From: Bradyrhizobium diazoefficiens
GTDB taxonomy: Bacteria > Pseudomonadota > Alphaproteobacteria > Rhizobiales > Xanthobacteraceae
Assembly: GCF_016616425.1 (NCBI RefSeq)
Contig: NZ_CP067101.1
Span: forward strand, 6,324,001 to 6,388,000
Length of the DNA stretch: 64,000 nucleotides
Direction: 5' to 3'
Shown here: piece by piece, positions 16,831 through 26,427 of the stretch
How positions within the stretch are numbered: the stretch's first letter is position 1
Layout of the letters: each line of letters opens with the position of its first letter
Notes under the pieces: model-generated
Told to the model about the DNA's origin: nothing
The model's input: only the letters and a program-made list of their open reading frames with translations
Databases searched by the model: none
Translations under genes and position numbers: made by a program

Positions 16831-17303
16831 GGAGTCTCCGCTGCCTCGTGAGCGTGTATCGTGCCGGGGGGCGTTACTGACATCGGATGTTGCGCAGCCG
16901 CAGCTGGGCCGGACGACGCTTTGGCTCTTGCAGTGCTGCGAACCAAGTGCCGAAGAGGGCAGTGTGGTAAATCCGCGCGCTGCCTTCTGTGGGAGCGGGA
17001 GGCGGACCACCGCCTGCCGCGACCCTTGGGCTGAGCCGCGAGGCTCTCCCCCTATCCCGATTGGAGATCGGCCGCTTCGATTGCAAACGCCGTATTGTCC
17101 TCTCAAGGTGCGACAACTTTGCCGTCTCAACTTCTTTTACATCCGAAGCGACAGTACTGGTATGCATCCGAGTATAGCCTGCGCTTTCCACCACGATACC
17201 TTTTCTCGTCCATAGCCAACCGGGGCGCCGCATGACATTAGGTTTGCTGAGTACGAGGGATTGACGGTTTCACCGTTGCAACCCACCGCGATTCAACATT
17301 TGT
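16831..17303. other. Gap without a recognised gene
   Basis: About 470 bp downstream of the IS256 debris. Short ORFs on both strands show no family features. Confidence 0.4.
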
Positions 17304-18296
17304 TCAGCCTCGGGGATACCCAATCCCGAAATACCGCGTATGCGCGACATCCAGCATGCGATTGACCAAGTCCGAGAAGCTGTATCCGCCGGTCGCCGCA
17401 GCCTGGAAGTAAGAACTTGAATTAGTGAGTGACGGGCTAACGTTGATCTCGAGGACAAAAGGCCGACCGGAGCGGTCAATCCGGAGGTCCACGCGGGCGT
17501 AGTCCCGGCCAAGACAAGCACGGAAGGTCGTAACCGAAATATCCCGCAGCATCGTCGCAAGCCCACCCGCGATCCGAGCCGGGCAAATTCTCTGCGGCGC
17601 CGCGACCGCCATGTGAGTCTTGTCTTCCAAGGTGATAAGGCGTGTTTCGCGGTCACCGAAGTCGTGCTCCAGCGGCGGGAACACCTCGAGCTCTTCGTTT
17701 CCCAGCAGGGCGACGCTGATTTCCCGCCCTTCGATGTATTCTTCCACGAGTGCATCCTGCGAATACTGCGTGATGATCATTTCTACGGCTCGCCTCAGAC
17801 GGCTGGGCTCATGCACCAATTGTAATCCCAAGCTGCCGTATCCGTAGCGTGGCTTCACTATCAGTGGGAAGCGCAGGTCACCGGTACTCTCGGTGCCACG
17901 GCGCATCACCCGAAAATTCGGCGTCGGGACGCCGTCATCGCGGATGAGCTTCTTGGTGATGACCTTGTCGAGACCCAGGGCAGCCCCGAGCGGACTCGCC
18001 CCGGTATACGGAATGCCGGCCATCTCAAGCATGGTCGGAATCTGGCTGGAACGCCACTCGCCCTTGCCTCCGGCTCCCATGGTTCCCATGTTGAAGACTA
18101 TTCCGGAGGGGCGGGCTTGCGGATCGGGTGGCATGAATCGCTCGAGCGTCGCGAGCAATCCTTTGTCGTCCTCGCACAGCAGCGTCTCGTGACCGTTCTC
18201 CTGCAGCGCCGTCACCACGCTTTTGACCGCCGGGCCGTACTCCGGGCCGAACTGACTGGCCTCGATGTCCTTGAACCACACGACTGCTACCCGCAT
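17304..18296 (-). CDS. D-Ala-D-Ala-ligase-like ATP-grasp ligase, copy 1
   Basis: 330 residues from ATG 18296 (CCAAGGAGTC upstream). Ddl-like features: MRVAVVWFKDIEASQFGPEY, GIPYTGASPLGAALGLDK (substrate loop and first ATP-grasp Lys), RFPLIVKPRYGYGSLGLQLV (phosphate-binding loop), ALVEEYIEGREISVALLGNE (adenine hinge), and YARVDLRIDRSGRPFVLEIN with the metal-binding E-x-N. The family joins an amino or D-hydroxy acid to a second amino acid using ATP. The N-terminal half diverges from housekeeping Ddl, so the substrate is uncertain. A related gene lies at 25402-26427; blocks such as RVMRRGTESTGDLRFPL are shared. No other intact gene is adjacent. Confidence 0.85.
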   Translation of the reverse strand: MRVAVVWFKDIEASQFGPEYGPAVKSVVTALQENGHETLLCEDDKGLLATLERFMPPDPQARPSGIVFNMGTMGAGGKGEWRSSQIPTMLEMAGIPYTGASPLGAALGLDKVITKKLIRDDGVPTPNFRVMRRGTESTGDLRFPLIVKPRYGYGSLGLQLVHEPSRLRRAVEMIITQYSQDALVEEYIEGREISVALLGNEELEVFPPLEHDFGDRETRLITLEDKTHMAVAAPQRICPARIAGGLATMLRDISVTTFRACLGRDYARVDLRIDRSGRPFVLEINVSPSLTNSSSYFQAAATGGYSFSDLVNRMLDVAHTRYFGIGYPRG

Positions 18297-19142
18297 GAGC
18301 GACTCCTTGGATGTTTGCCAACTGTTAACTTCATTCGCTCGGATCTGGTTGATTGAGGGGAACAACAACGCATCTCGATCCTGCGCGTCCGTCGATTGGG
18401 CCGGCCAAGCGGCGAGCGGATATGCTCCCACGAACATGCGGATTCAAGAGAGTTGTCTATCGGCAAGATTCGGCCGACCTGGATCTCATGACGCGGGATC
18501 AACGCCTTCCAGCGCGAGTGCCTCACTGACTCGCCCAGCTCGCCACGCAGCCTGATCTCCATCCGAAGTGACAGCCTCGCTGCCGGCCTCCAGACAGGAC
18601 CAGGCGACCGAGCCGCTGCTGGGGCAAGTGCAGCGCTTATTGCAATGACTTCGATCGTCAAAGCAAACTTCACATGAACCTCTCGGCCGGAGACCACGAG
18701 ACCGCTATGGGCCACAAGATTGTTGGGCCTCTGGCAATTGGCGTGCCAACAGAGGAGGTGCAAGTGGAGGCGGGAAAACGATGTGGTTCGCGCTGCGTCG
18801 TCGCAATACCGGCGCCTTAATAGTCGGATGCCAAACACAGACGTCTTCAACCGGACGGACTCAACACAAAACGTCGGACGAGGTCGGCGCGTCCGCAAGC
18901 GCGCCCTTCGGCAACGACGCAAGTCCCCTCGATGAACCTAATGGCTACGTGTGTGAGCTCGCAGGACAGAGCCTGCAGCATCTGGCATTAAGTTGGGTTG
19001 AGTGTGTTGCGTCCCTTACATAGACTTTCTATTGAACACCGCGAAACACGACAGCCATAAAATCGGAGTGACGGCGGTGTTTCACGTGCCAGACACGAAG
19101 ATCTGCTCGACTATGATACTGCCTATGGCTCGCTCGACGAGC
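18297..19142. other. Gap without a recognised gene
   Basis: About 850 bp upstream of the ATP-grasp gene and before the IS66 element. ORFs are present on both strands but none shows a family signature. It probably contains the promoter of the ligase gene. Confidence 0.4.
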
Positions 19143-19430
19143 TTGGCCATGGCGCCACGCGGGCTGCTCACGGTGTGGCGACGTCAGGTTGCGGCGATGG
19201 CTGTCAAGGTGCCGAGCTTCGTGCCAATCCAAATTGGTGCCGAGAGCAGCGGCACAGCCGACGAGCGTATTGCGTCGGCACAGATGAGGTCTTTGGAGAC
19301 CAGCGCGCCGCCGATCAAGAGCTGCGGAGTGATCGAGATCGAGCTGAGTGGGGCGCGCATCCGGATCGAGCCGGGCGTGGAGCTGGCGACGTTTTCGACG
19401 GTGCTGTCGGCGCTTCGGGGCATCCGGTGA
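19143..19430 (+). pseudogene. tnpA: IS66 tnpA (orf1), 5'-truncated
   Basis: The frame reads LLTVWRRQVAAMAVKVPSFV, then IEIELSGARIRIEPGVELAT and FSTVLSALRGIR, the C-terminal half of the IS66 orf1 protein. The N-terminal HTH is missing or scrambled. The stop overlaps the tnpB start. Confidence 0.75.
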
Positions 19431-19778
19431 TTGCACTGAGGTCCGACCTCAAGGTGGTGCTGGCGGCACAGCCGGTCGACTTTCGCAAGTCGGTGCACAC
19501 GCTGTCGGCGCTGGTGAGCGAAGCACTGCGCGCGAACCCGTATTGCGGCGACGTCTTCGTGTTCCGCAGCAAGCGCATGGACAGAGTGAAGCTTCTGGCG
19601 TGGGACGGCAGAGGCATGGTGCTGGTAACGAAGTGGCTGCAGCAGGGGCGTTTCACCTGGGTCGATCCGCGACGGTGTGGTGCATCTGAGCGCGACGCAG
19701 CTTGCGATGCTGCTCGACGGGCTCGAGTGGACGCGTGTGTCGCCCAAGCCTGTGAAGCAGCCGGCCATTGTCGGCTGA
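19427..19778 (+). pseudogene. tnpB: IS66 tnpB (orf2), frameshifted
   Basis: From GTG 19427: IALRSDLKVVLAAQPVDFRK, GDVFVFRSKRMDRVKLLAWD and MVLVTKWLQQGRFTW, the IS66 orf2 (DUF1315-type TnpB). Near 19670 the frame is lost. The family continuation DGVVHLSATQLAMLLDGLEW and SPKPVKQPAIVG follows in another frame to TGA 19776-19778. One frameshift is inferred. Confidence 0.82.
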
Positions 19779-19814
19779 GGAGCGAGGATTTCGCTGGAGC
19801 ATGGGTCGCACAGA

Positions 19815-20449
19815 TGTATCGTCTGATCATGGCGATTCGCCCCGACGCTCTTCCGACCGATCCGGCAGCTCTGACCGAGATGATGCTCGCGCTCGACGCT
19901 GAGAACGAGAAGCTGCGCGTAGCAGTGCAGACGTTCAAGGACATGATCTTCGGGAAGCGCTCGGAGCGGCTTGCCGCGCTCGTGGCCGAGCAGCTCGCGC
20001 TTGAGCTTGGCGATCTTGAGACCGGCGTCACGCCGTCTGCGGCAGCAAACGACGATGTTCCCATGGCAATCGGGCGCATGGAACGCTCGACTGTGTTGCT
20101 GTCGACCTCGACACGGCCGTCGCGGAGAAACAGCGTCAACCCGTCCCAGTGATTGAGTGCGTAGTTGATGGCCTCCGCCAGCTTCGATTTGGAGAAGAGC
20201 TGGACGACCATTGCGGTCAGGCGTGTGCTGAGCGCCTCCATCCGGCAGCGGAGGCGGCGCCGAGAGCTGGGCGATCCTGGCGTCGCTCGATAACACGGCA
20301 AAACTCCATAAGCTCGACCCGCAGGCCAATGACCGATGTGCTGGAGCGCATCGTGTCCGGGCGAACCAAGAGCCATCAGCTGCACGAGCTGCTCGCCTGG
20401 AACTGGAGAACTGGAAGGCGGCGCGCCGGCGCACGCCGCAGGCAGCGGC
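19815..20449 (+). pseudogene. tnpC: IS66 tnpC, with an inverted internal segment
   Basis: The plus strand starts as TnpC: MAIRPDALPTDPAALTEMML, ALDAENEKLRVAVQTFKDMI, FGKRSERLAALVAEQLALEL. From about 20060 to 20205 TnpC sequence is on the minus strand (AINYALNHWDGLTLFLRDGR, VEVDSNTVERSMRPIAMG). From about 20265 to 20449 the plus strand resumes with the C-terminus (SWAILASL, LTDVLERIVSGRTKSHQLHE, LLAWNW) in a shifted frame. The catalytic core between is deleted. The element cannot make an active transposase. Confidence 0.78.
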
Positions 20450-21072
20450 ATGAGCCCACGTCGCCATAAAGCAGCATCGTCGATGGCGTCAGCCGCGATG
20501 CCACTTGCGGAGCTTGAGCGATGGCTCCAGGCTCGCGTCGATCGCCATCCGGCCGCCAGCAGCATTCCCATGCTCGACGCCTATGCCGCCGCGATCGTCG
20601 CCGGACCGGTGTCGATGAGCCCGCTCGATTGGATCTGCTCGCTGCTCGCGATCGAAGCCGACACTTTCAACCATGGCGGCACGCCGGAGTTCGCCGCGAT
20701 CTCCGCCGTCGCGCTGCGCCACAACGACATCAGCAACACCCTCTCGACCGCCCCCGATCGGTTCGAGCCGATACACCGGCGCAACTCCAATGGCGACGTC
20801 GATCCGCATCCCTGGTGCCAAGTTTGTATGCCGCGATGCGGCTTAGGATGTCAGCGTGGGCGCCGTTGCTCGACGTCAACAACGTCAATCACGGCCTGCT
20901 GCTACCCATCCTGCTGCACTGCCGTGACGATCAGGACCGTCCGCTGCTCGGACCGCCACGAAGCGGTCGTGAAACCGAGGATTTCCTCCGTAACGCCTAC
21001 CTCGGTATCCCAGCGGCCCTCGAGGCGCTGCGCCAGTACTGGATGCCGATCCGCTACACACGCAGCTGCTGA
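20450..21072 (+). pseudogene. UPF0149/YecA-like accessory protein of IS66, frameshifted
   Basis: From ATG 20450: MPLAELERWLQARVDRHPAA, MLDAYAAAIVAGPVSMSPLD, WICSLLAIEADTFNHGGTPE, SNTLSTAPDRFEPIHRRNSN. At about 20821 the frame shifts; the continuation LYAAMRLRMSAWAPLLDVNN, LLLPILLHCRDDQDRPLLGP, LEALRQYWMPIRYT runs to TGA 21070-21072. UPF0149 proteins often sit next to IS66-type transposases in rhizobia; their role is unknown. Confidence 0.78.
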
Positions 21073-21229
21073 TCAGCGCGGACGTGGGAGCTCATACCGG
21101 TTACGTCTGGGCCGGCCGGGAAAAAGATCTTTCGGATTTTTGCAGGAATCTTATTTGATGATAGCGCATATACACGCGTCCATCGGCTACACGCGTCCAT
21201 CGGCTCCGAGATCGAGGATCTCGATCTTT

Positions 21230-21445
21230 CCTGTGTAATGGGCTCTGGGCCTGAAGCGCGTCGATGATCTTCTCGTCACCATGACCCAAGATGAGAGGTC
21301 CCGATCCGCAGGACGCATCCAGATAGCGCGTCCCATTAGCGTCCACGAGATAAGGACCCTCGCCGCCCACTAATTCGCACGCCAAGCTCGCCGGGCGTCG
21401 AATAGGCAACTCGTGAAGGGAGAACACGGATCTCTGCCAAAGCAC
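21230..21445 (-). pseudogene. Class III aminotransferase N-terminal fragment
   Basis: LPIRRPASLACELVGGEGPY and LVDANGTRYLDASCGSGPLI, LGHGDEKIIDALQAQ match the N-terminal 60 residues of PLP-dependent class III aminotransferases (YLD...LGH). The match stops abruptly and no PLP lysine region follows. Confidence 0.68.
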
Positions 21446-22064
21446 CCTCCAGCGGTACTCGAAGTTGATGGCCTAGTTTGCGCCTCAGGGATCAAGCTTA
21501 TACGAGAAGTGGTCTCCACGGTAGATAGCGGCCGCCACTAATCGACCGGCATTCGACAATTTTACTTGAGATCCCGCGTTCCTTGTTGCCTAAAGACGGT
21601 GGGAGTCGAACACGAACCTCGGCCTCATGGAATCGTAATCGCTAATGTGAGTTTCAATCTGAAACAGGCGGAGGGTAGCCACGCTCGTCAATGCTGGCCA
21701 GATCACTGCGATGACTCGTAATGTGGTTCCCGCCGCTTCTCGAGACCGCGCCTGACGACGACGGTTTCAAACCCGCGGTCACCACGTGACCCCCTACTAA
21801 CAAGTAGAGGTGCAGAGAACGCTCTGGATTGGTATTGACTAGCCTTCGATGCAGCACTGAGACGCTGGTGCCAAAGGGTGCGGTTGCTTACGGAGAATTC
21901 CGACTCGGCGATACGATGGTAATGGTCTGCGACGAAGGTCCGCCGCGACGCGCGGATCCCAATTATATGACGCCTCGCCTGTCGCGTAGCATCTTTATCT
22001 TTCGAACTGATGCCTTTGTCGAGTGCACCCGTCGCCGTGCGCGCGACTATGGCGGAGAGCATAA
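21446..22064. other. Gap; possible VOC-like debris
   Basis: About 620 bp. A plus-strand stretch at about 21870-21950, VAYGEFRLGDTMVMVCDEGP, recalls glyoxalase/VOC proteins but is isolated. Otherwise nothing recognised. The promoter of the following chimeric ORF should be here. Confidence 0.4.
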
Positions 22065-22700
22065 ATGTCCGGCAGTGAACCAATGCGCTTGGAGCGATTT
22101 TGTAAGCAGTACGGCTGCGCGCAAGCGGCTCATGATGTTTCGGTTCATGTCGAGGCTAGCGAGTTTGTCTCGTTTCTAGGACCAAGCGGGTCCGGCAAAA
22201 CGACGACGCTGACGGTTTTGGTTCGAAACACCAACAGTTTACCAGATCTTCATCTGAGCTCGACCGGTAACCGGGCTAGCAGTGCACACGCGAAACATCG
22301 GGGTGTGTTTCAGAACTACGCGCTCTTTCTCATCTCTGTTTTCGAGGACGTCGCATTTGCGCGAAGACGCGCGGGGCATCCGGCTCCTATCTGCGAGCCG
22401 GCATCACTCGGCATTACGATCTGGCGTATCGTATTCCCACTCATCCGCCCTGCATTGATAGTTGCCGGGTTCTTTGCCTTCCTGGCCTCATTCGATGAGG
22501 TATTGTTGGCGCTCTTCCTGAGTGGGCCGAACACCGTGACCCTGCCGATCAAGATGTGGTCGGGAATTCGGGAAGAGATCACTCCCACGATTGCAGCGGT
22601 TTCGAGTCTTCTGATCGCCTTCACAATCCTTGTTTATACCGGCGTAGAAACAGTTCGCCAAGCGGGTCAGCGGCGACCCAAGAAAGCGAGCCAACAATGA
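22065..22700 (+). CDS. In-frame PotA-PotC chimera left by a deletion
   Basis: A 211-residue open frame. Residues 1 to about 105 resemble the start of the PotA ATPase at 38793-40007: MRLERFCKQYG, SFLGPSGSGKTTTL (Walker A), VFQNYALF, FEDVAFARR. From about residue 115 it matches the end of the PotC half of 35870-37687: ASLGITIWRIVFPLIRPALI, FLSGPNTVTLPIKMWSGIRE, EITPTIAAVSSLLIAFTILV. A deletion removed the rest of potA, all of potD and potB and most of potC, and joined the ends in frame. The Walker B and signature motifs are missing, so ATPase function is lost; two membrane helices remain. The stop overlaps the next ATG (ATGA), so it may persist because it keeps translation coupled to the M24 gene. 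Confidence 0.8.
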   Translation: MSGSEPMRLERFCKQYGCAQAAHDVSVHVEASEFVSFLGPSGSGKTTTLTVLVRNTNSLPDLHLSSTGNRASSAHAKHRGVFQNYALFLISVFEDVAFARRRAGHPAPICEPASLGITIWRIVFPLIRPALIVAGFFAFLASFDEVLLALFLSGPNTVTLPIKMWSGIREEITPTIAAVSSLLIAFTILVYTGVETVRQAGQRRPKKASQQ

Positions 22701-23872
22701 ATGAGTGCACGACGGTGAGTGAAGCTGAAAACAGCGGGATGGATTTCCCTGCTGCAGAATATCGGGAACGGCTGCGACGTACACAAGAAGAGATGGCCGA
22801 GCATGACCTTCCCGTGTTGCTGCTGCACCAGCCGGAGAATATTCTTTATCTGACCGGGTTCCATACAACTGGGTACTTCTCCTATCACGCCTTAGCGGTC
22901 CCGAGCCGCGGCGACCCGGTAATGATCTTGCGCGATATGGAAGTGCCGGCCGCGCACAGCACATCTTGGGTCAAAAGTCACACGATCTATACAGATGCCG
23001 CCGATCCGATCCCCGTTTGGCTCGACGCGGCGCGACGAGCCCTCGATGGCCTCGGCTTGGCTGGTGGGCGCGTTGGGGTGGACGAACACTCATGGTTCTT
23101 GACGGTGGAACGATGGAGGATGCTGCAGGCGCTACTACCGAATGCAACTCTGGTCGGAGAGCCACGAATCGTCGACCACCTGCGCCTGATCAAATCGCCA
23201 CCCGAAATAGCCTATCTGCGCAGCGCTGCCCGCCAGGTTGAAGCGGGCATGCGCGCCGGCATCGAGGCAATCGCAGCCAGCGTGACGGAACGAGAAATCG
23301 CTAACGCAGTGTTCAACGCATTGGTGAAGGCGGGGTCGAGACTGCCGCTCAGCGGCATCATCACCTCCGGCAATCGAACGAACCTCATACACGGATCCTA
23401 TTCTGATCGAGTCCTCGAACGTGGCGATACCGTCTATTTTGAGCTCAACGGGATCCATGGAATGTATTGGGCTCGCTTGATGCGCACAGCAGTGGTGGGT
23501 CAGCCGACCGATGAGCAGCAGCGTATCGCCGAGACAATCATTCGCATACAAGACGAGGCCATCGCGCTGATGCGCCCCGGCATATCGGCCGGCGTAGTCG
23601 ACCAAACCTGCCGCGAGCCGCTTCTGGCCTCTGGCCTGCGCGAAACATACACGAACCGAGCTGGCTATTCGCTGGGTCTCAATTACCGCCCCTCCGCCGG
23701 CGAATTTATCCGCGAGTTTGTGCCAGGCGTTAAATGGGTGCTGGAGCCTGGAATGGTGTTCCATATGCTGATGATGGCAGCCGGTATGGGTTTCAGCGAG
23801 ACGGTGCTCGTGACGGAACAAGGCCCGGAACGCCTAACCGGGATGGAGCGCAAGCTCTTCTCGCGTACCTGA
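22697..23872 (+). CDS. Creatinase-like M24 family hydrolase, copy 1
   Basis: 391 residues. N-terminal creatinase_N domain (MDFPAAEYRERLRRTQEEMA, LLLHQPENILYLTGF) and C-terminal pita-bread fold (LRLIKSPPEIAYLRSAARQV, TNLIHGSYSDRVLERGDTVY, FHMLMMAAGMGFSETVLVTE). The two Asp ligands of metal-dependent M24 peptidases are absent (GDTVYFELNGIHGMYWARLM), while the His of LIHG is kept. This points to a metal-free C-N hydrolase, like creatinase or the ectoine hydrolase DoeA, rather than a prolidase. Overlaps the PotA-PotC chimera and is followed by a broken puuD. Close paralogue at 34483-35613. Appears intact. Confidence 0.85.
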   Translation: MNECTTVSEAENSGMDFPAAEYRERLRRTQEEMAEHDLPVLLLHQPENILYLTGFHTTGYFSYHALAVPSRGDPVMILRDMEVPAAHSTSWVKSHTIYTDAADPIPVWLDAARRALDGLGLAGGRVGVDEHSWFLTVERWRMLQALLPNATLVGEPRIVDHLRLIKSPPEIAYLRSAARQVEAGMRAGIEAIAASVTEREIANAVFNALVKAGSRLPLSGIITSGNRTNLIHGSYSDRVLERGDTVYFELNGIHGMYWARLMRTAVVGQPTDEQQRIAETIIRIQDEAIALMRPGISAGVVDQTCREPLLASGLRETYTNRAGYSLGLNYRPSAGEFIREFVPGVKWVLEPGMVFHMLMMAAGMGFSETVLVTEQGPERLTGMERKLFSRT

Positions 23873-23900
23873 GGACCATCCCCAGAAGTTAAGCGAGCGC

Positions 23901-24140
23901 ATGAAACCGGTCGTAGGTGTGGTCAGTAACTTCAATGTGGTGAAGGACGGCTACTTCTACTTCGTCCAGTACGTGCGGGCAATCGGGAAGCCAGCGCGCC
24001 TCGATGATATTGCTGCGCGCCAAAGCCGCTCAAGTGAGCGCGACAAACGACGACATTTCCGGTCACGTGCTTACCGGAATTCAAGAGTTTCCGAGCGAGC
24101 TTTGCGGGGCGGCTCCGCCGGGCTATTCAGAGCTATGCGG
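23901..24140 (+). pseudogene. PuuD-like glutamine amidotransferase remnant
   Basis: Starts MKPVVGVVSNFNVVKDGYFY, FVQYVRAIGK, closely matching the intact gene at 33442-34221, then loses frame. A later piece, HVLTGIQEFPSELCGAAPPG, corresponds to the GGGDFTPELCGVAPH region. The catalytic Cys region is missing. It follows the M24 gene as in the intact cluster. Confidence 0.8.
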
Positions 24141-24302
24141 AATTGTTGGAGTGCGCCGCCGAAGGCGCGTATCGACAGTGGAGGCGGATTCCAGCAAGAG
24201 AGTAGTCGACTGCTCTCGTAACTGACGGGCGGGAGTGAACACCTAGGTGCCTGCATAAGAGAGGTTGGCCGGCATCGAGAGCACTCGGGGAATGGATCAG
24301 CC

Positions 24303-24750
24303 TAGCGCACAGAAGCTTGCCACTCTATGCCCCGCCCTAGAGGTGCCGTGGAAAGCCAGACCAAGTGCGTTGAAGCGTGTTGAACACGCCAAACGCGGCG
24401 CCCTCCTGGGCGACGAACAAGAAGACCGCGTGCACCCCTCCCTGAACTTCCCGAGCGGGGTTGAGCACGATTGCGGAGCCCCCGAAGGCTCTGCCGTTAA
24501 GGCGAGGATCAACGCGTGGGCTTTGGCAAGGGTCGTCGGAAGCTCTGAAATGGGCGTCGTCATCGCCGCCCATGAGAGCACACTCGCCACTGGTTTCCCA
24601 AGCCTTTTGGCGCCCTGATTCAATTCGCGCAGGTTGTCAACCGACTGTTTTGGGGCGCTTCACAACGACCGAACGAATCTTCGTCCAGTCCAGCCCATCA
24701 ACCAGCGCCAGCAACCGCAAGTGATTGAGCTGGATCCGATGCGGGCCTAT
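24303..24750 (-). pseudogene. Second IS66-type remnant (tnpB end, tnpC start)
   Basis: Minus strand 24638-24750 reads QLNHLRLLALVDGLDWTKIR, SVVVKRPKTVG, stop, the C-terminus of an IS66 orf2. Downstream, MTTPISELPTTLAKAHALIL resembles a TnpC N-terminus, followed by frameshifted sequence. Unrelated in detail to the element at 19143-21072. Confidence 0.6.
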
Positions 24751-24824
24751 CCACGGCCAACAAAACTTCGATTTCTCGAGTCGTTTGTAACTCAGTTGGA
24801 AATGCAAGCGGTTCATCGGCCCTG

Positions 24825-25088
24825 TTGGAGCTTGTGACGGTGACCCATCCCTTTCATCCGTGTTCCGGTCAGAGAGGTGCCTGCGTCGGGAGACGTGGCA
24901 ACCGAGCGGACAAGCTGTTGCTGCTGCGCTTTGACGATGGCCGAATTTGCTCTGTTCCGCCGCAATGGACCGATGCAGCAGACCCCAATCCTAAAGTTCA
25001 GTCAGTTCCTCGATCGTCCAGAACAACCTCGATTGCCAGCGGCCCGCAACGCCCGGACGGGCCCGGGGATACGCAGGCAACACGATAG
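24825..25088 (+). pseudogene. DUF5372-like fragment
   Basis: VTVTHPFHPCSGQRGACVGR, RGNRADKLLLLRFDDGRICS, VPPQWTDAADPNPKV match DUF5372, small proteins found with recombinases on mobile elements. After PNPKV the family sequence seems to change frame. Function unknown; probably decayed. Confidence 0.55.
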
Positions 25089-25401
25089 CGGCGTCTGTTG
25101 GCGTCAGCGTTCATAGCTAACGAAACACAGTTAGCCGTTGCGCGACTTCACAAATCGCTTTCGTATCAGCTCGCTCAGGCGACTGCTCGCCGGACTTATT
25201 CGTGCGCGGCTTGACGAACTCATCGGGCGCTTGCAGCGTGTGGCGGCATCGCGCTGACACACGCTGCACTGTGAGGCACATGATAGATCAAGCGAATCGC
25301 CTTATCGAATAAGGCCGGCCAAAGGTGTCGGCTGCATTCGATTGGTGAATGACCGTGCATCAACCCTGCGCAAAGCGGCAGGGCGAGAGCCCAACATGTT
25401 G
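25089..25401. other. Gap without a recognised gene
   Basis: About 310 bp between the DUF5372 fragment and the second ATP-grasp gene. Nothing recognised on either strand. Confidence 0.4.
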
Positions 25402-26427
25402 CTAATGCGGAGCACTTCGGTCGCGAGTCGACGCGCATTCCGACTGGGGGATGCCGACTCCGAAATACCGCCTATGGGCGATATCGAGGATCCGATTAAT
25501 TAGGCTTGAGAAGCTGTATCCGGCAGTCGTGGCGGCCTTAACATAAATGCTGCGTAGTCCCGGTATCGAGTTGATCTCCAGGATAAACGGCTGGCCGGAG
25601 CGATCGATGCGGATGTCGACGCGGGCATAATCGCGACACTGGCAGGCACGAAAGCTCGCGACTGAAATATCGTGCAGCAGAGTCGCAAGCTTGCTATCGA
25701 CTTGCGCCGGGCAAATTGCCGCGAGTGCCTTTCCTGCCTTGTCGTCATGAGTGACGAGTCGCATTTCGCGGTTGCCGAAGTCCCGCTCCACTAGTGGCAA
25801 GATCTCAAGTTCCTCGTTTCCCAGCAAGCCGACGTAGAGTTCTCGTCCTTCTACGTATTCTTCCACAAGCGCATCCTGCGAATATTGCGCAGCGATTGCT
25901 TCTACCGCTTGCTTCAACCCGGCGGGCTCATGCGTGAGCTGCAATCCGAAGCTGGTGGATTCGGAGCGTGGCTTTACCACCAATGGGAACCGTAGGTCGC
26001 CCGTACTCTCAGTGCCTCGACGCATCACGCGAAAATTCGGTGTAGGCAGGCCGCGCTCGCGCATCAGTGTCTTGGCGATCGCCTTGTCAAGCGCCAGCGC
26101 ATTCCCAAGCGGACCCGCGCCGGTATAAGGCACTCCGGCCAACTCAAGCATGGCCGGAACGTGGGATAAGCGGCACTCGCCCTGAATTCCGTTGGCCAAA
26201 TTGAAGACGACTCCAGAGGGGCGCACGTGTGGATTAGGTGGCATAAATCGCTCAAGTGTGGCGAACAGTCCTTTGTCGCCTTCGCAGAGAAGCGTTTCGT
26301 GGCCGTTCTCCTGCAGTACGGCCACTATCTGTCGGACGACGTCGTCATCGTATTGCTCCCGACAAGGATGACCGAACTTGTTGATTACGCCCGTGTGATG
26401 ATGGTTCCGCACGACAGCCACTCGCAT
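25402..26427 (-). CDS. D-Ala-D-Ala-ligase-like ATP-grasp ligase, copy 2
   Basis: 341 residues from ATG 26427. It shares the full architecture of the gene at 17304-18296: VLQENGHETLLCEGDKGLFA, GVPYTGAGPLGNALALDKAI, LRFPLVVKPRSESTSFGLQL, ALVEEYVEGRELYVGLLGNE, and YARVDIRIDRSGQPFILEIN with the E-x-N metal site. The N-terminal 35 residues differ (NHHHTGVINKFGHPC), and the C-terminus extends about 12 residues beyond copy 1. An active ligase is plausible: all ATP-grasp motifs are present. Two diverged, apparently intact copies suggest two acceptor substrates in one pathway. Confidence 0.84.
   Translation of the reverse strand: MRVAVVRNHHHTGVINKFGHPCREQYDDDVVRQIVAVLQENGHETLLCEGDKGLFATLERFMPPNPHVRPSGVVFNLANGIQGECRLSHVPAMLELAGVPYTGAGPLGNALALDKAIAKTLMRERGLPTPNFRVMRRGTESTGDLRFPLVVKPRSESTSFGLQLTHEPAGLKQAVEAIAAQYSQDALVEEYVEGRELYVGLLGNEELEILPLVERDFGNREMRLVTHDDKAGKALAAICPAQVDSKLATLLHDISVASFRACQCRDYARVDIRIDRSGQPFILEINSIPGLRSIYVKAATTAGYSFSSLINRILDIAHRRYFGVGIPQSECASTRDRSAPH

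Noticed and set aside
19184..20571. Long minus-strand ORFs of over 400 codons
   Set aside because: They are mostly antisense to IS66 genes; only about 45 codons (20060-20205) correspond to real, inverted TnpC sequence.
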